From DATARR01 sp044868005 (GTDB lineage: Bacteria > Acidobacteriota > Thermoanaerobaculia > Multivoradales > UBA5704), in NCBI GenBank assembly GCA_044868005.1, contig JBIOVX010000157.1:1-64000 (forward strand): 64,000 nt of DNA. The letters are read 5' to 3'. The position numbers were made by a program, and so were the translations under genes. Below, one piece after another: positions 17,724 through 27,547 of the stretch; positions within the stretch are counted from its first letter, which is position 1, and every line of letters begins with the position of its first letter. The notes beneath the pieces are model-generated. The model was not told the origin of the DNA, did not search any database, and worked only from the letters and a program-made list of their open reading frames with translations.

Positions 17724-20700
17724 ATGCAAGGTAGGGAGCATTCCAGGTTGTTGCTGAGGAGAGCGGGCCTGCTGGCCGTCCTCCTCGGGATCGTCCTCGC
17801 CGGTGCGGCGTGGGCCACCAAGCCTCCGGAGCCGCAGAGTTACATCGACCACAAAGCCTTCTTCAAGCCGGAGCTGTATATCAGCAGCTCCCAGGTGCCC
17901 ATCGAGGAGATCCTCGACCAACTCCCCAACCGGGCAGCATGGGGAGAGTACCGGGCGGCGCGGGAGAAAGCCTTCGGACCGTCGTTCGACGGAGTGCCGC
18001 TCGCCTACATCGATCCGCGCTCCGGAGCGGCCACGAGCCTGATGGGCTCCGTGCCGCTGATCCCCGGCCGCGGCGTGGGCAACCACATCAAGCTCGCGGA
18101 CCTCTCCGCCAAGCTGGGCCGTCCCATCACCAAGGCGAACAACAAGGCCGTTCTCGACGCCGTGCTCGACTACATCAACGCGAACCAGGGCGTGCTCGGC
18201 ATCGACTTGACGCAGATGGGAAACGGCAGCGCCGCCGACGTCAGCGCGGACCTGTGGCAGGTCAGCATCCCGCAGTATTACAAAGGCGTGCCGGTGCGCT
18301 ACGGCCGCATCGCGGCGACGATCAACCGCGGCAACCTGGTGCTGATCGGCACCGAGACCTGGGGCGACGTGAAGGGCCTCAGCCACGTGCCGAAGCTCAC
18401 CGGCGCGCAGGCTTTGACCGCCGGTTTCGCCTACGTCGGCGGCCCGTCGGCCAACGACAAGATCCTGCGCCAGCCGACGCTGGAGATCATCCCCGTCAGC
18501 GCCACGGGTCCGGTCGGCGCCGGCTACGACCACCGCCTGACCTGGACCTTCGTCTTCCAGCGCTATCCGGACGACGCCAAGTGGGAGGTCATCGTCGACG
18601 CCCACAAAGGCGAGGTCCTCGCACTGCAGGACATCAACCACTACGCCAACCAGCCGATCACCGGCGGCGTCTACCCGCTGACCGACACCGGCATCTGTCC
18701 CACCCCGGGCACCTGCGGCACGATGCAGAGCAACTGGCCGATGCCGTTCGCCGACACCGGCTTCGCGTCGCCCAACAACTTCACCAACAGCGGCGGCATC
18801 TACAACTACACCAGCGGCACGGCGACGACGACGTTGACCGGCCGCTACGTCGACATCGTCGACAACTGCGGCGCCATCAGCAACAGCTCGGCGACCGGCG
18901 CGATCAGCCTCGGCGGCAGCAACAACCAGCACGACTGCACGACCGGCGGCGGCTCGGCGGGCAACACTCCGGCCTCCCGCTCGGCGTTCTATGAAGTCAA
19001 CAAGATCGCCGAGCAAGCGCGCGGCTGGCTGCCCACCAACACCTGGTTGAATTCCGTTTTGACCGCCAACGTCAACATCAACCTGACCTGCAACGGGTTC
19101 TGGAACGGCTCGACGATCAACTTCTACCGCTCGGGAGGCGGCTGCCGCAATACCGGCGAGATCGCCGCCGTCTTCGATCACGAGTGGGGCCACGGGATGG
19201 ACGACAACGACGCCGCCGGCGCGCTCTCCAACTCCAGCGAAGGCTACGCCGACATCGCGGCGATCTACCGCCTGCAATCCTCCTGTGTCGGCTACGGCTT
19301 CTTCGCCACCCTCGACGACGGCTGCGGCATGACCTCCGACGGCACCAGCTTCAACACCAACGAGGCGCAGCAGGGCGCGTCCCACTGCGACCTCGACTGC
19401 TCGGGCGTGCGCGACGCCGACTACCTCAAGCACAGCCCGAACACGCCGGACACCGCGCTCGGCTACGTCTGCACCTCCTGCATCACCGGCACCGGCCCCT
19501 GCGGCCGGCAGGTACACTGCGCCGCGGCGCCGACGCGGCAGGCGGCGTGGGACTTCGCCGCGCGCGACCTGCAGAGCGCGCCCTTCAACCTCGACAGCCA
19601 GACGGCCTTCATCGTCGCCAACCGCATCTTCTACCAGGGCAGCGGCAACGTCGGCGCCTGGCACTCCTGCACCTGCGGCTCCTCCTCCAGCGGCTGCGGC
19701 GCCACCAACGGCTACATGCAGTGGCTGGCGGCGGACGACGACAACGGCAACATCAACGACGGCACGCCGCACATGACGGCGCTGTTCAACGCCTTCAACC
19801 GCCACGGCATCGCCTGCGCGACGCCGACGCCGGTCAACAGCGGTTGCGCCGCCGGGCCGAGCGCCGCTTCGACGCTCTCCGGCACCGCCGGCGATTACCA
19901 GTCGTCGCTGTCGTGGGGCTCGGTGGCGGGAGCGACCCGCTACTGGGTGTTCCGCACCGAGGGGCACGCGGGCTGCGACTTCGGCAAGACCAAGATCGGC
20001 GAGACCACCGGCCTCTCCTTCACCGACACGCAGGTCGCGGCCGGCCGCAACTACTACTACAACGTAGTCGCCGCGGGCTCCTCGAACGCCTGCTCCGGCC
20101 TCGCCAGCAACTGCGTCACCGTCACTCCGACGGCGGGCACGCCGACGCCGGACTTCAGCATCTCGTGCAGCCCGTCGAGCCTGACGGTCACCCAGGGCAG
20201 CAACACCACGAGCACCTGCACGGTGACCTCGATTAACGGCTTCGCCAGCTCCGTCAGCCTCTCGTGCGCCAATCTGCCTTCCGGCTCGAGCTGCAGCTTC
20301 AGCCCGAGCTCGGTGACGCCGACGGCGAGCTCCACCCTGACGGTCTCCGCGACCGCCGGGGCCGCGACCGGCACCTTCACCATCCAGGCCCAGGGCACGA
20401 GCGGCGCCACGACGCGCAGCACCAACCTGACGCTCACCGTCAATCCGAGCGGCGGCGGCGGCGCGCAGACGGCGGTATTCGACGCCACCCTCCAGGCGCC
20501 GAAGTGCGCCACGGTGGGGATCTCCTGCGACACCGGCCCGACGCTCGTCAACGGGCGCGACACCCTGGCCGGCGGCACCGAGCCCAACCAGCCCAACACC
20601 ATCAACGACTCCTGCGCCGACGGCACCTCCGGCACCTTCCACAGCGACGAGTCGAACGACCGGCTGAAGGTCTCCACCGTCGACGGCACCAACTTCGCGC

Positions 20701-21539
20701 CGGGCAAGAGCGTGCGCATCGACGCCACCGTGTTCGCCTGGGCCGGCGGGCCGACCAACGACCACCTGGACCTCTACTTCGCGGCCAACGCCAACAGCCC
20801 GAGCTGGACCTTCCTCACCACCATCACGCCGACGGCCGCCCAGGGAGGCGTGCAGACGTTCAGCGCCACCTACACGCTGCCCGCGGGCGCGCTGCAAGCG
20901 GTGCGGGCGCAGTTCCGCTATCAGGGAACGGCGTCCTCTTGCACCGCCGGCTCGTTCAACGACCACGACGACCTGGTCTTCGCGGTCACCAGCAATCCGG
21001 TGACGACGGTGTTCTTCGACGACTTCGAGACCAGCCTGGGCTGGACGACGAACCCGAACGGCACCGACACGGCGACCACCGGCCAGTGGGAGCGGGGGAA
21101 TCCGGAGGATACTAACGACAGCGGAGCCAAGCAGCTCGGCACCACGGTCTCCGGCGTCAACGATCTGGTGACGGGAGCGCTGGCGGGAGCGAGCGCCGGC
21201 GCGTTCGACGTCGACAGCGGCACGACCTCCACCCGTTCGCCCGCCATCACCCTGCCGTCCACCGGCGTCCTGACGCTGTCGTTCAACTACTACCTGGCGC
21301 ACGGCACCAACTCCTCGACCGCCGACTTCCTGCGCGTCAGCGTGGTCGGCAGCACCACGACGCAGGTCTTCCAGGAGCTGGGCGGCACCGAGAACGACAA
21401 CGGCGTCTGGGCGACGGCCTCGGCCGACATCAGCGCCTTTGCCGGACAGACCGTCCGCATCCTCATCGAGGCCGCGGACGCCTCGACGGCCAGCCTGGTG
21501 GAAGCCGGCGTCGATGACGTGAAGATCACGCAGCAGTAG
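17724..21539 (+). CDS. Secreted multidomain HEWGH metallopeptidase, copy 1
   Basis: A 1271-residue protein with a signal peptide (about 1-33). Residues 40-340 resemble the FTP/PepSY-type propeptide of secreted gluzincins. The catalytic domain (about 350-700) carries HEWGH (H486, E487, H490) and a likely third ligand, Glu506 in NSSEGYAD; the 15-residue gap is shorter than in thermolysin. A Cys-rich segment follows. The C-terminal part has a fibronectin III-like domain (about 710-805), an Ig-like domain starting FSISCSPSSLTV (808-910), a domain of about 180 residues absent from copy 2 (912-1090), and a beta-sandwich starting FFDDFETSLGW (1092-1271). GGAGGAG supports the start at 17724. It is probably a zinc protease active outside the cell. 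Confidence 0.85.
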   Translation: MQGREHSRLLLRRAGLLAVLLGIVLAGAAWATKPPEPQSYIDHKAFFKPELYISSSQVPIEEILDQLPNRAAWGEYRAAREKAFGPSFDGVPLAYIDPRSGAATSLMGSVPLIPGRGVGNHIKLADLSAKLGRPITKANNKAVLDAVLDYINANQGVLGIDLTQMGNGSAADVSADLWQVSIPQYYKGVPVRYGRIAATINRGNLVLIGTETWGDVKGLSHVPKLTGAQALTAGFAYVGGPSANDKILRQPTLEIIPVSATGPVGAGYDHRLTWTFVFQRYPDDAKWEVIVDAHKGEVLALQDINHYANQPITGGVYPLTDTGICPTPGTCGTMQSNWPMPFADTGFASPNNFTNSGGIYNYTSGTATTTLTGRYVDIVDNCGAISNSSATGAISLGGSNNQHDCTTGGGSAGNTPASRSAFYEVNKIAEQARGWLPTNTWLNSVLTANVNINLTCNGFWNGSTINFYRSGGGCRNTGEIAAVFDHEWGHGMDDNDAAGALSNSSEGYADIAAIYRLQSSCVGYGFFATLDDGCGMTSDGTSFNTNEAQQGASHCDLDCSGVRDADYLKHSPNTPDTALGYVCTSCITGTGPCGRQVHCAAAPTRQAAWDFAARDLQSAPFNLDSQTAFIVANRIFYQGSGNVGAWHSCTCGSSSSGCGATNGYMQWLAADDDNGNINDGTPHMTALFNAFNRHGIACATPTPVNSGCAAGPSAASTLSGTAGDYQSSLSWGSVAGATRYWVFRTEGHAGCDFGKTKIGETTGLSFTDTQVAAGRNYYYNVVAAGSSNACSGLASNCVTVTPTAGTPTPDFSISCSPSSLTVTQGSNTTSTCTVTSINGFASSVSLSCANLPSGSSCSFSPSSVTPTASSTLTVSATAGAATGTFTIQAQGTSGATTRSTNLTLTVNPSGGGGAQTAVFDATLQAPKCATVGISCDTGPTLVNGRDTLAGGTEPNQPNTINDSCADGTSGTFHSDESNDRLKVSTVDGTNFAPGKSVRIDATVFAWAGGPTNDHLDLYFAANANSPSWTFLTTITPTAAQGGVQTFSATYTLPAGALQAVRAQFRYQGTASSCTAGSFNDHDDLVFAVTSNPVTTVFFDDFETSLGWTTNPNGTDTATTGQWERGNPEDTNDSGAKQLGTTVSGVNDLVTGALAGASAGAFDVDSGTTSTRSPAITLPSTGVLTLSFNYYLAHGTNSSTADFLRVSVVGSTTTQVFQELGGTENDNGVWATASADISAFAGQTVRILIEAADASTASLVEAGVDDVKITQQ

Positions 21540-21553
21540 GCAGTTCGTAGCAA

Positions 21554-21577
21554 GCGGGGGCGCTCCGGCGCCCCCGC
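21554..21577 (+). terminator. Hairpin after first metallopeptidase
   Basis: GCGGGGGCGC / GCGCCCCCGC with a TCCG loop, starting 15 bp after the stop. There is no T-run, so it may slow polymerase or protect the mRNA end instead of terminating strongly. Confidence 0.5.
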
Positions 21578-21784
21578 CGCTCGCATGAACCGCGGCGGCG
21601 GCGCCGGGGACCTACCTCGGCGGGAAGGTACGTGCCGCCGACGGCCCTCCAAGTGCCATGTCCCACTCCGGCGGCGGCCCGCACAGAGTCTTGTAGGAGT
21701 TTCCTCAGGCAGTCCCAAACAGCGGTCCTTTCCATGCGTGTCCAGCGGCGGCCGGCGATGCCCGGATCGCCGCATGACCTTTAT

Positions 21785-21804
21785 GCCCCGGCACGAACCG
21801 GGGC
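21785..21804 (+). promoter_or_regulatory. Conserved leader hairpin, copy 2
   Basis: GCCCCGG / CCGGGGC with a 6-nt loop just before GGAGGAGGAG. It is the counterpart of 17685-17704. The 21657-21822 leader aligns with the leader of copy 1 but lacks its TATAAT box. Confidence 0.55.
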
Positions 21805-21822
21805 CCACTGGAGGAGGAGCTC

Positions 21823-24800
21823 ATGGAACAGTCGAAGCTGTTGCGTCTTTCCCGGAGGGTTGGCCTGCTCGCGGTCTGTCTCGGAATCGCGCTCGCCGGC
21901 GCGCTCTGGGCGGTTACTCCCAAGCAGCCCGGGGGGTCCTACCTCGACCAGAAGGCTTTCTTCAAGCCGGAGCTGTACATCAGCAGCTCGCAGGTGGCCC
22001 TCGAGGACATCCTCGATCAGCTCCCGAACCGGGCGGCGTGGGGAGAGTACCGGGCGGCGCGGGAGAAGGCCCTCGGGCAGAGGGCTGACGGATTACCCCT
22101 CGCCTACATCGATCCGCGCTCCGGAGCGGCCACCAACCTGGTGGGCTCGTTCCCGGTGATTCCCGGCCGCGGCGTGGGCAATCACATCAAGCTCGCGGAC
22201 CTGAGCAAGACTTTGGGCCGTCCCGTCACCAAGGCGAACGACAAGGCCGTCCTCGACGCCGTGCTCGACTTCATCGCCGCGAACCAGGACGTGCTCGGCG
22301 TCGACCTGGAGCAGATCGGAGACGGCCGCGCCGCCGACGTCACGGACGACCTGTGGCAGGTCAGCATCCCGCAGTATTACAAAGGCGTGCCGGTGCGCTA
22401 TGGCCGCGTGGTGGCGACGATCAACCGCGGCAACCTGGTGCTGATCGGCACCGAGACCTGGGGCAACGTGAAGGGCCTCAGCCACGTGCCGAAGCTCACC
22501 GGCGCCGAGGCCTTGACCGCCGGTTTCGCCTACGCCGGCGGCCAGTCGGCGATGGACCAGATGCTGCGCCAGCCGGCGCTGGAGATCATTCCCGTCAGCG
22601 CCGAGGGTCCGGTCGGCGCCGGCTACGACCACCGCCTGGCCTGGACCTTCGTCTTCCAGCGGCTGCCCGACGATGCCCAGTGGGAGGTGATCGTCGACGC
22701 CCACAAAGGCGAGGTCCTGGCGCTGCAGGACGTCAACCACTACGTCAACCAGCCGATCACCGGCGGCGTCTATCCGCTGACCGACACCGGCATCTGCCCG
22801 ACGCCGCAGACCTGCGGCACCATGCAGAGCGGCTGGCCGATGCCGTTCGCGGACACCGGCTTCGCCTCGCCCAACAACTTCACCAACAGCGCCGGCATCT
22901 ACAACTACACCAGCGGCACGGCGACGACGACCCTGACCGGCCGCTTCGTCGACATCGTCGACAGCTGCGGCGCCATCAGCAACAGCTCGGCGACCGGCGC
23001 CATCAGCCTCGGCGGCAGCAACAACCAGCACGACTGCACCACCGGCGGCGGCTCGGCGGGCAACACCCCGGCCTCCCGCTCGGCGTTCTATGAGGTGAAC
23101 AAGATCGCCGAGCAGGCGCGCGGCTGGCTGCCCACCAACACCTGGCTGAACGCCCGCCTGACCGCCAACGTCAACATCAACCTGACCTGCAACGGCTTCT
23201 GGAACGGCTCGACGATCAACTTCTATCGCTCGGGAGGCGGCTGCCGCAACACCGGCGAGATCGCCGCGGTCTTCGATCACGAGTGGGGCCACGGCCTGGA
23301 CGACAACGACGCCGCCGGCGTGCTCTCCAACTCCAGCGAAGGCTACGCCGACATCGCGGCGATCTACCGCCTGCAGTCCTCGTGCGTCGGCTACGGCTTC
23401 TTCCAGACGCTCAACGACGGTTGCGGCACGACCTCGGACGGCACCGGCTTCAACACCAACGAGGCGCAGCAGGGCGCCGCCCACTGCGACCTCGACTGCT
23501 CGGGCGTACGCGACGCCGACTACCTGAAGCACAGCCCGAACACGCCGGACACCGCGCTCGGCTACGTCTGCACCTCCTGCCTGACGGGCAGCGGCCCGTG
23601 CGGCCGGCAGGTGCACTGCGCCGCGGCGCCGACGCGGCAGGCGGCGTGGGACTTCGCGGCGCGCGACCTGCAGAGCGCGCCCTTCAGCCTCGACAGCCAG
23701 ACGGCCTTCATCATCGCCAACCGCATCTTCTACCAGGGCAGCGGCAACGTCGGCGCCTGGCACTCCTGCACCTGCGGCTCCTCCTCCAGCGGCTGCGCCG
23801 CGGCGAACGGCTACATGCAGTGGCTGGCGGCGGACGACGACAACGGCAACATCAACGACGGCACGCCGCACATGACGGCGCTGTTCAACGCCTTCAACCG
23901 TCACGGCATCGCCTGCTCGACGCCGACGGCGGTCAACAGCGGCTGCGGCGGCGGGCCCAGCGCCGCGCCGACGCTCTCCGGCACGGCGGGCAACTTCCAG
24001 TCCTCGTTGTCGTGGAATTCCGTCTCGGGAGCCACCCGGTACTGGGTGTTCCGCAGCGAAGGCCACGCCGGCTGCAACTTCGGCAAGACCAAGATCGCCG
24101 AGACGACCGGCCTCTCCTTCACCGACACACAGGTGGCCAACGGCCGCAACTACTACTACAACATCGTGGCCGCCGGCGCCTCCAACGCCTGCTCCGGGCG
24201 GGCCAGCAACTGCGTCACGGTGACTCCGGTCGCCTCGGCCACGCCGGACTTCACCATCTCCTGCAGCCCGTCGAGCCTCTCGGCCGCCCAGGGCGGCAGC
24301 GCCACGAGCACCTGCACGGTGACCTCGCAGAACGGCTTCAACAGCGCCGTCAGCCTGTCGTGCAGCGGCCTGCCGAGCGGCGCGACCTGCTCGTTCTCCC
24401 CGGCCTCGGTGACGCCACCGGCCAACGGCAGCGCCAACAGCTCGCTGACCGTCAACGTGTCGGGCAGCACGCCCACCGGCACCACCAATTTCAATGTCAA
24501 CGGCGTCTCCGGCTCGCTGTCGCATAGCGCCGCCATGTCGCTCACCGTGACGGGTACCACGGTCACCGTCTTCTTCGACAACTTCGAGACCAGCCTGGGG
24601 TGGACGACCAACCCGAGCGGCACCGACACGGCGACCACCGGCCAGTGGGAGCGCGGCGATCCGGAGCAGACGACCGACGGCACGAACGTCATGCAGCTCG
24701 GCACCACCGTCAGCGGCACCAACGACCTGGTGACCGCACGCCTGGCCGGCGCCTCGGTGGGCGCGAACGACGTCGACGGCGGCTTGACCTCCATCCGGTC

Positions 24801-25101
24801 GCCCGCCATCACGCTGCCCGCCACCGGCACGCTGACCCTGTCGTTCTCCCGGTACTTCGCGCACCTCAACAACTCCTCGAGCGCCGACTTCCTGCGGGTG
24901 AGCGTGGTCGGCAGCACCACGACGGTGGTCTACCAGGAGCTGGGTGCGGCCACCACAGATGTCGCGTCGTGGGTCACCACCACGGCCAACATCAGCGCCT
25001 TCGCCGGCCAGACGATCCGCATCCTCATCGAGGCTACGGACGCCTCGACGGGCAGCCTGGTGGAAGCGGGTATCGACGACGTGAGGATCACGCAGCAGTA
25101 G
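21823..25101 (+). CDS. Secreted multidomain HEWGH metallopeptidase, copy 2
   Basis: A 1092-residue tandem paralogue of the preceding gene, with HEWGH at the same residue number (H486) and no length change up to there. The propeptide and catalytic domains are almost identical at DNA level, including codon choice, which points to recent duplication or gene conversion. It keeps the signal peptide, fibronectin-like, Ig-like and C-terminal FFDNFETSLGW beta-sandwich domains. It lacks the domain of about 180 residues that copy 1 has between the last two. GGAGGAGGAG precedes the ATG. Its own -10 box appears lost, so transcription may come from copy 1. Confidence 0.85.
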   Translation: MEQSKLLRLSRRVGLLAVCLGIALAGALWAVTPKQPGGSYLDQKAFFKPELYISSSQVALEDILDQLPNRAAWGEYRAAREKALGQRADGLPLAYIDPRSGAATNLVGSFPVIPGRGVGNHIKLADLSKTLGRPVTKANDKAVLDAVLDFIAANQDVLGVDLEQIGDGRAADVTDDLWQVSIPQYYKGVPVRYGRVVATINRGNLVLIGTETWGNVKGLSHVPKLTGAEALTAGFAYAGGQSAMDQMLRQPALEIIPVSAEGPVGAGYDHRLAWTFVFQRLPDDAQWEVIVDAHKGEVLALQDVNHYVNQPITGGVYPLTDTGICPTPQTCGTMQSGWPMPFADTGFASPNNFTNSAGIYNYTSGTATTTLTGRFVDIVDSCGAISNSSATGAISLGGSNNQHDCTTGGGSAGNTPASRSAFYEVNKIAEQARGWLPTNTWLNARLTANVNINLTCNGFWNGSTINFYRSGGGCRNTGEIAAVFDHEWGHGLDDNDAAGVLSNSSEGYADIAAIYRLQSSCVGYGFFQTLNDGCGTTSDGTGFNTNEAQQGAAHCDLDCSGVRDADYLKHSPNTPDTALGYVCTSCLTGSGPCGRQVHCAAAPTRQAAWDFAARDLQSAPFSLDSQTAFIIANRIFYQGSGNVGAWHSCTCGSSSSGCAAANGYMQWLAADDDNGNINDGTPHMTALFNAFNRHGIACSTPTAVNSGCGGGPSAAPTLSGTAGNFQSSLSWNSVSGATRYWVFRSEGHAGCNFGKTKIAETTGLSFTDTQVANGRNYYYNIVAAGASNACSGRASNCVTVTPVASATPDFTISCSPSSLSAAQGGSATSTCTVTSQNGFNSAVSLSCSGLPSGATCSFSPASVTPPANGSANSSLTVNVSGSTPTGTTNFNVNGVSGSLSHSAAMSLTVTGTTVTVFFDNFETSLGWTTNPSGTDTATTGQWERGDPEQTTDGTNVMQLGTTVSGTNDLVTARLAGASVGANDVDGGLTSIRSPAITLPATGTLTLSFSRYFAHLNNSSSADFLRVSVVGSTTTVVYQELGAATTDVASWVTTTANISAFAGQTIRILIEATDASTGSLVEAGIDDVRITQQ

Positions 25102-25113
25102 GTTTTTCGCGCA

Positions 25114-25136
25114 GCGGGGGCGCTCCGGCGCCCCGC
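25114..25136 (+). terminator. Hairpin after second metallopeptidase
   Basis: Same hairpin as after copy 1, with one C deleted from the right arm. No T-run follows. Confidence 0.45.
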
Positions 25137-25160
25137 CGTCTTCTCGCCGCAGGGGTTTTT

Positions 25161-25186
25161 CGTAGGGGCGGGGCTTGTCCCCGCCC
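25161..25186. repeat. Dispersed 26-bp GC-rich repeat
   Basis: A 26-mer beginning CGTAGGGGCGGGGCTTG and ending TCCCCGCCC. The identical 26-mer recurs at 55205-55230, where an inverted copy follows at once. Confidence 0.75.
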
Positions 25187-25205
25187 TTTACCGTTGCAGG
25201 CGGGA

Positions 25206-25211
25206 TACAAT
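25206..25211 (+). promoter_or_regulatory. -10 box of transporter operon
   Basis: TACAAT, followed by a short leader of about 20 nt with GGAGGAG before the ATG at 25238. Confidence 0.5.
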
Positions 25212-25237
25212 CCCTCCACTCATCCACCGGAGGAGCC

Positions 25238-25537
25238 ATGAAGAGCGCCCACGAGATGCTCGCCTCGGAGGAGTTCCGCGGCCTCGTCCGCCGCAAGTGG
25301 ACCGTCTCGGTCCTGCTGACGGTCTGCCTGTTCGTGGTGTATTACGGCTACATCCTGCTCATCGCCGTGGACAAGGCGTTCCTCGCCCGCAAGATCGGCG
25401 CCTATACGACCCTCGGCATTCCGTTCGGCGTCGCCGTCATCGTCCTCTCCTGGGTGTTGACGGCGGTCTACGTGCTGTGGGCCAACGGCAGCCACGACGC
25501 GGCGGTGAAGGACCTCGGCGAGCAGGTCGAGGACTGA
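25238..25537 (+). CDS. YjcH-like DUF485 membrane protein
   Basis: A 99-residue protein with two membrane helices (about 24-46 and 60-82) and the FRGLVRRKW start that marks DUF485. In E. coli the homologue YjcH is encoded directly upstream of the acetate permease ActP, as here. It probably assists or regulates the transporter. The stop codon is 2 bp from the transporter start. Confidence 0.88.
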   Translation: MKSAHEMLASEEFRGLVRRKWTVSVLLTVCLFVVYYGYILLIAVDKAFLARKIGAYTTLGIPFGVAVIVLSWVLTAVYVLWANGSHDAAVKDLGEQVED

Positions 25538-25539
25538 TC

Positions 25540-27078
25540 ATGCAGACCTCGCTCGGCGCTCCCACGGCTTCGGCCATCCTCTTCTTCTTCCTCATCGTGG
25601 CGCTCACGCTGGCGATCACCTGGTGGGCCGCCAAGCGGACCCGCTCCACCCGCGAGTTCTACGCCGCCGGCCGCAGCGTCAGCGCCTTTCAGAACGGCTT
25701 GGCGCTCTCCGGCGACTACATGAGCGCCGCGTCTTTCCTCGGCATCGCCGGGCTCGTCTCGCTCAAGGGCTACGACGGGATGATCTATGCCACCGGCTGG
25801 CTCGTCGGCTGGCCGGCGCTGATGTTCCTCATCGCCGAGCCGCTGCGCAACCTCGGCAAGTACACCTTCGCCGACGTGGTGGCGTTCCGCCTGCGCCAGA
25901 CGCCGGTGCGCATCGCCTCGGCGGTCGGCGGCATCCTCACCGTCCTGCTCTACACCATCGCGCAGATGGTGGGCGCGGGCAATCTGATCAAGCTGATGTT
26001 CGGCATTCCTTACGAGGCGGCGGTGGTCATCGTCGGCGCGGTGATGCTCGCCTACGTGCTCTTCGGCGGCATGATCGCCACTACCTGGGTGCAGATCGTC
26101 AAGGCCGTCCTGCTGCTCGTGGGCTCCTCCATCCTCATGCTGCTGGTGCTGGCGCGGTTCGGCTGGAGCCCCGGGAACCTCTATGCCGAGGTCTCCACGC
26201 AGCTCGGCCAGGAGGCGCTCGAGCCCGGCGGCCTGGTCACCAGCCCGCTCGACGCGGTCTCGCTGGGCCTCGCGCTGATGTTCGGCCTGCTCGGGCTGCC
26301 TCACATCCTGATGCGCTTCTACACCGTGCCTGACGCGCGGGCGGCGCGCAAGTCCGTGCTCTACGCCACGGGCTTCATCGGCTACTTCTACATCATCATC
26401 CCCATCGTCGGCTTCGGCGCCTCCGTGCTGGTGGGCCGCGAGGTGATCAGCGGCATCGACAAAGGCGGCAACATGGCGGCGCCGCTGCTCGCCGAGGCGC
26501 TGGGCGGCACCTTCTTCCTCGGCTTCATCGCCGCCGTGGCCTTCGCCACCATCCTCGCCGTGGTCGCCGGGCTCACGCTCGCCGGCGCCTCGGCCTTGTC
26601 GCACGACATCTACGTCAACGTGCTCAAGCATGGACAGGCGACCGAGGCCGAGCAGGTACGGGTGGCGAAGCTCTCCACCGTCGTCTTCGGCATCCTCGCC
26701 GTGCTGCTGGGGGTGGTTTTCAAGGGGCAAAACGTGGCCTTCATGGTGGGCCTCGCCTTCGCCGTGGCCTGCAGCGCCAACTTCCCGGCGCTGCTGCTGT
26801 CGATCGTCTGGAAGCGCTTCACCACCGCCGGCGCCGTGGCCTCGATCCTCACCGGAGCCTTTCTCTCCGTCCTCCTTATCGTCATCAGCCCCACGGTCTG
26901 GGTGGACGTGCTCGGCCGCGAGACGGCACTCTTCCCGCTGAAGAACCCGGCGATCGTCTCGATGACGGCCGCATTCCTCGTCGGCTTCGTGGTTTCGCTG
27001 CTGGGCCGCGAGCCGCGGGCGGAGGCGATGTTCGAGGACGAGAAGCTGCGGACGTATCTCGGCGTCGGCGCCGAATAA
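25540..27078 (+). CDS. actP: ActP-like sodium:solute symporter (acetate/monocarboxylate)
   Basis: A 512-residue carrier with about 13 membrane helices of the sodium:solute symporter family. EFYAAGRSVSAFQNGLALSGDYMSAASFLG near the N-terminus is the ActP/YjcG signature, and GLPHILMRFYTVPDARAARKS is the family's central block. It likely takes up acetate, pyruvate or a related short acid with Na+ or H+. The DUF485 partner just upstream supports the ActP subgroup. The exact substrate is inferred. Confidence 0.87.
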   Translation: MQTSLGAPTASAILFFFLIVALTLAITWWAAKRTRSTREFYAAGRSVSAFQNGLALSGDYMSAASFLGIAGLVSLKGYDGMIYATGWLVGWPALMFLIAEPLRNLGKYTFADVVAFRLRQTPVRIASAVGGILTVLLYTIAQMVGAGNLIKLMFGIPYEAAVVIVGAVMLAYVLFGGMIATTWVQIVKAVLLLVGSSILMLLVLARFGWSPGNLYAEVSTQLGQEALEPGGLVTSPLDAVSLGLALMFGLLGLPHILMRFYTVPDARAARKSVLYATGFIGYFYIIIPIVGFGASVLVGREVISGIDKGGNMAAPLLAEALGGTFFLGFIAAVAFATILAVVAGLTLAGASALSHDIYVNVLKHGQATEAEQVRVAKLSTVVFGILAVLLGVVFKGQNVAFMVGLAFAVACSANFPALLLSIVWKRFTTAGAVASILTGAFLSVLLIVISPTVWVDVLGRETALFPLKNPAIVSMTAAFLVGFVVSLLGREPRAEAMFEDEKLRTYLGVGAE

Positions 27079-27111
27079 ATCATGGACTCTCGAGAGTCCT
27101 TCGCCGCCGGC

Positions 27112-27492
27112 CTACTTGGCCACCGCCTCCATCGACACGACCGCCTCACGATTGACGAGCATGCGGACGTTGTTGCTCTTCGAATCGACCGGCTTGTTGG
27201 GCGGGTATCGGATGGTCAGACCCACCATCTCTTCGCCGTCCGCGAAAGCCATACGCACGAGCGTGGAGCCGCGGCTGCACAAGTCGTCAGGCTCCGGCGT
27301 CCGCTTCTCGTCATGGGTCGAATCACCTTCCAAGGAGCGGACGAAGAAGAGCGCCTTGAGATCCTTCAGTTGGACCTCGGCCGTCTTGCCTTCCGGCGTA
27401 CGGACGTGACAGCTCGGCCGCGCCGGATCGATGTCCAGACTGGTGCCTTTCACGGTGCGGCCGTCCTTGTAGCGGGCGACGATCTTGTTCAT
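27112..27492 (-). CDS. Conserved hypothetical protein (DUF6982-like, tentative)
   Basis: A 126-residue soluble protein starting NKIVARYKDGRTVKGTSLDIDPARPSCHV, with EVQLKDLKALFFVRSLEGD. Beta-rich proteins with a 'VARY-DG-KG' opening and 'LKALFFV' block are common in Acidobacteriota and delta-proteobacteria and are classed, I believe, as DUF6982. The C-terminal part (LVRMAFADGEEMVGLTIRYPP) looks like a repeat of the same fold. Function unknown. It is divergent from the patatin gene. Confidence 0.5.
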   Translation of the reverse strand: MNKIVARYKDGRTVKGTSLDIDPARPSCHVRTPEGKTAEVQLKDLKALFFVRSLEGDSTHDEKRTPEPDDLCSRGSTLVRMAFADGEEMVGLTIRYPPNKPVDSKSNNVRMLVNREAVVSMEAVAK

Positions 27493-27532
27493 CTGCGGCA
27501 GAGTCTATGACGCCGTCCACGGTCAAAACCAT

Positions 27533-27538
27533 TATGCT
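27533..27538 (+). promoter_or_regulatory. -10 box of patatin gene (leaderless)
   Basis: TATGCT, 9 nt before the ATG at 27548, with no Shine-Dalgarno between. Confidence 0.4.
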
Positions 27539-27547
27539 GGGACAAGC

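Noticed and set aside
17673..21302. Very long open frame on the minus strand opposite the first metallopeptidase
   Set aside because: It is a high-GC shadow with low-complexity Arg/Ala/Gly composition. The plus frame has a signal peptide, HEWGH and clear domains. The same holds at 22093-25296.
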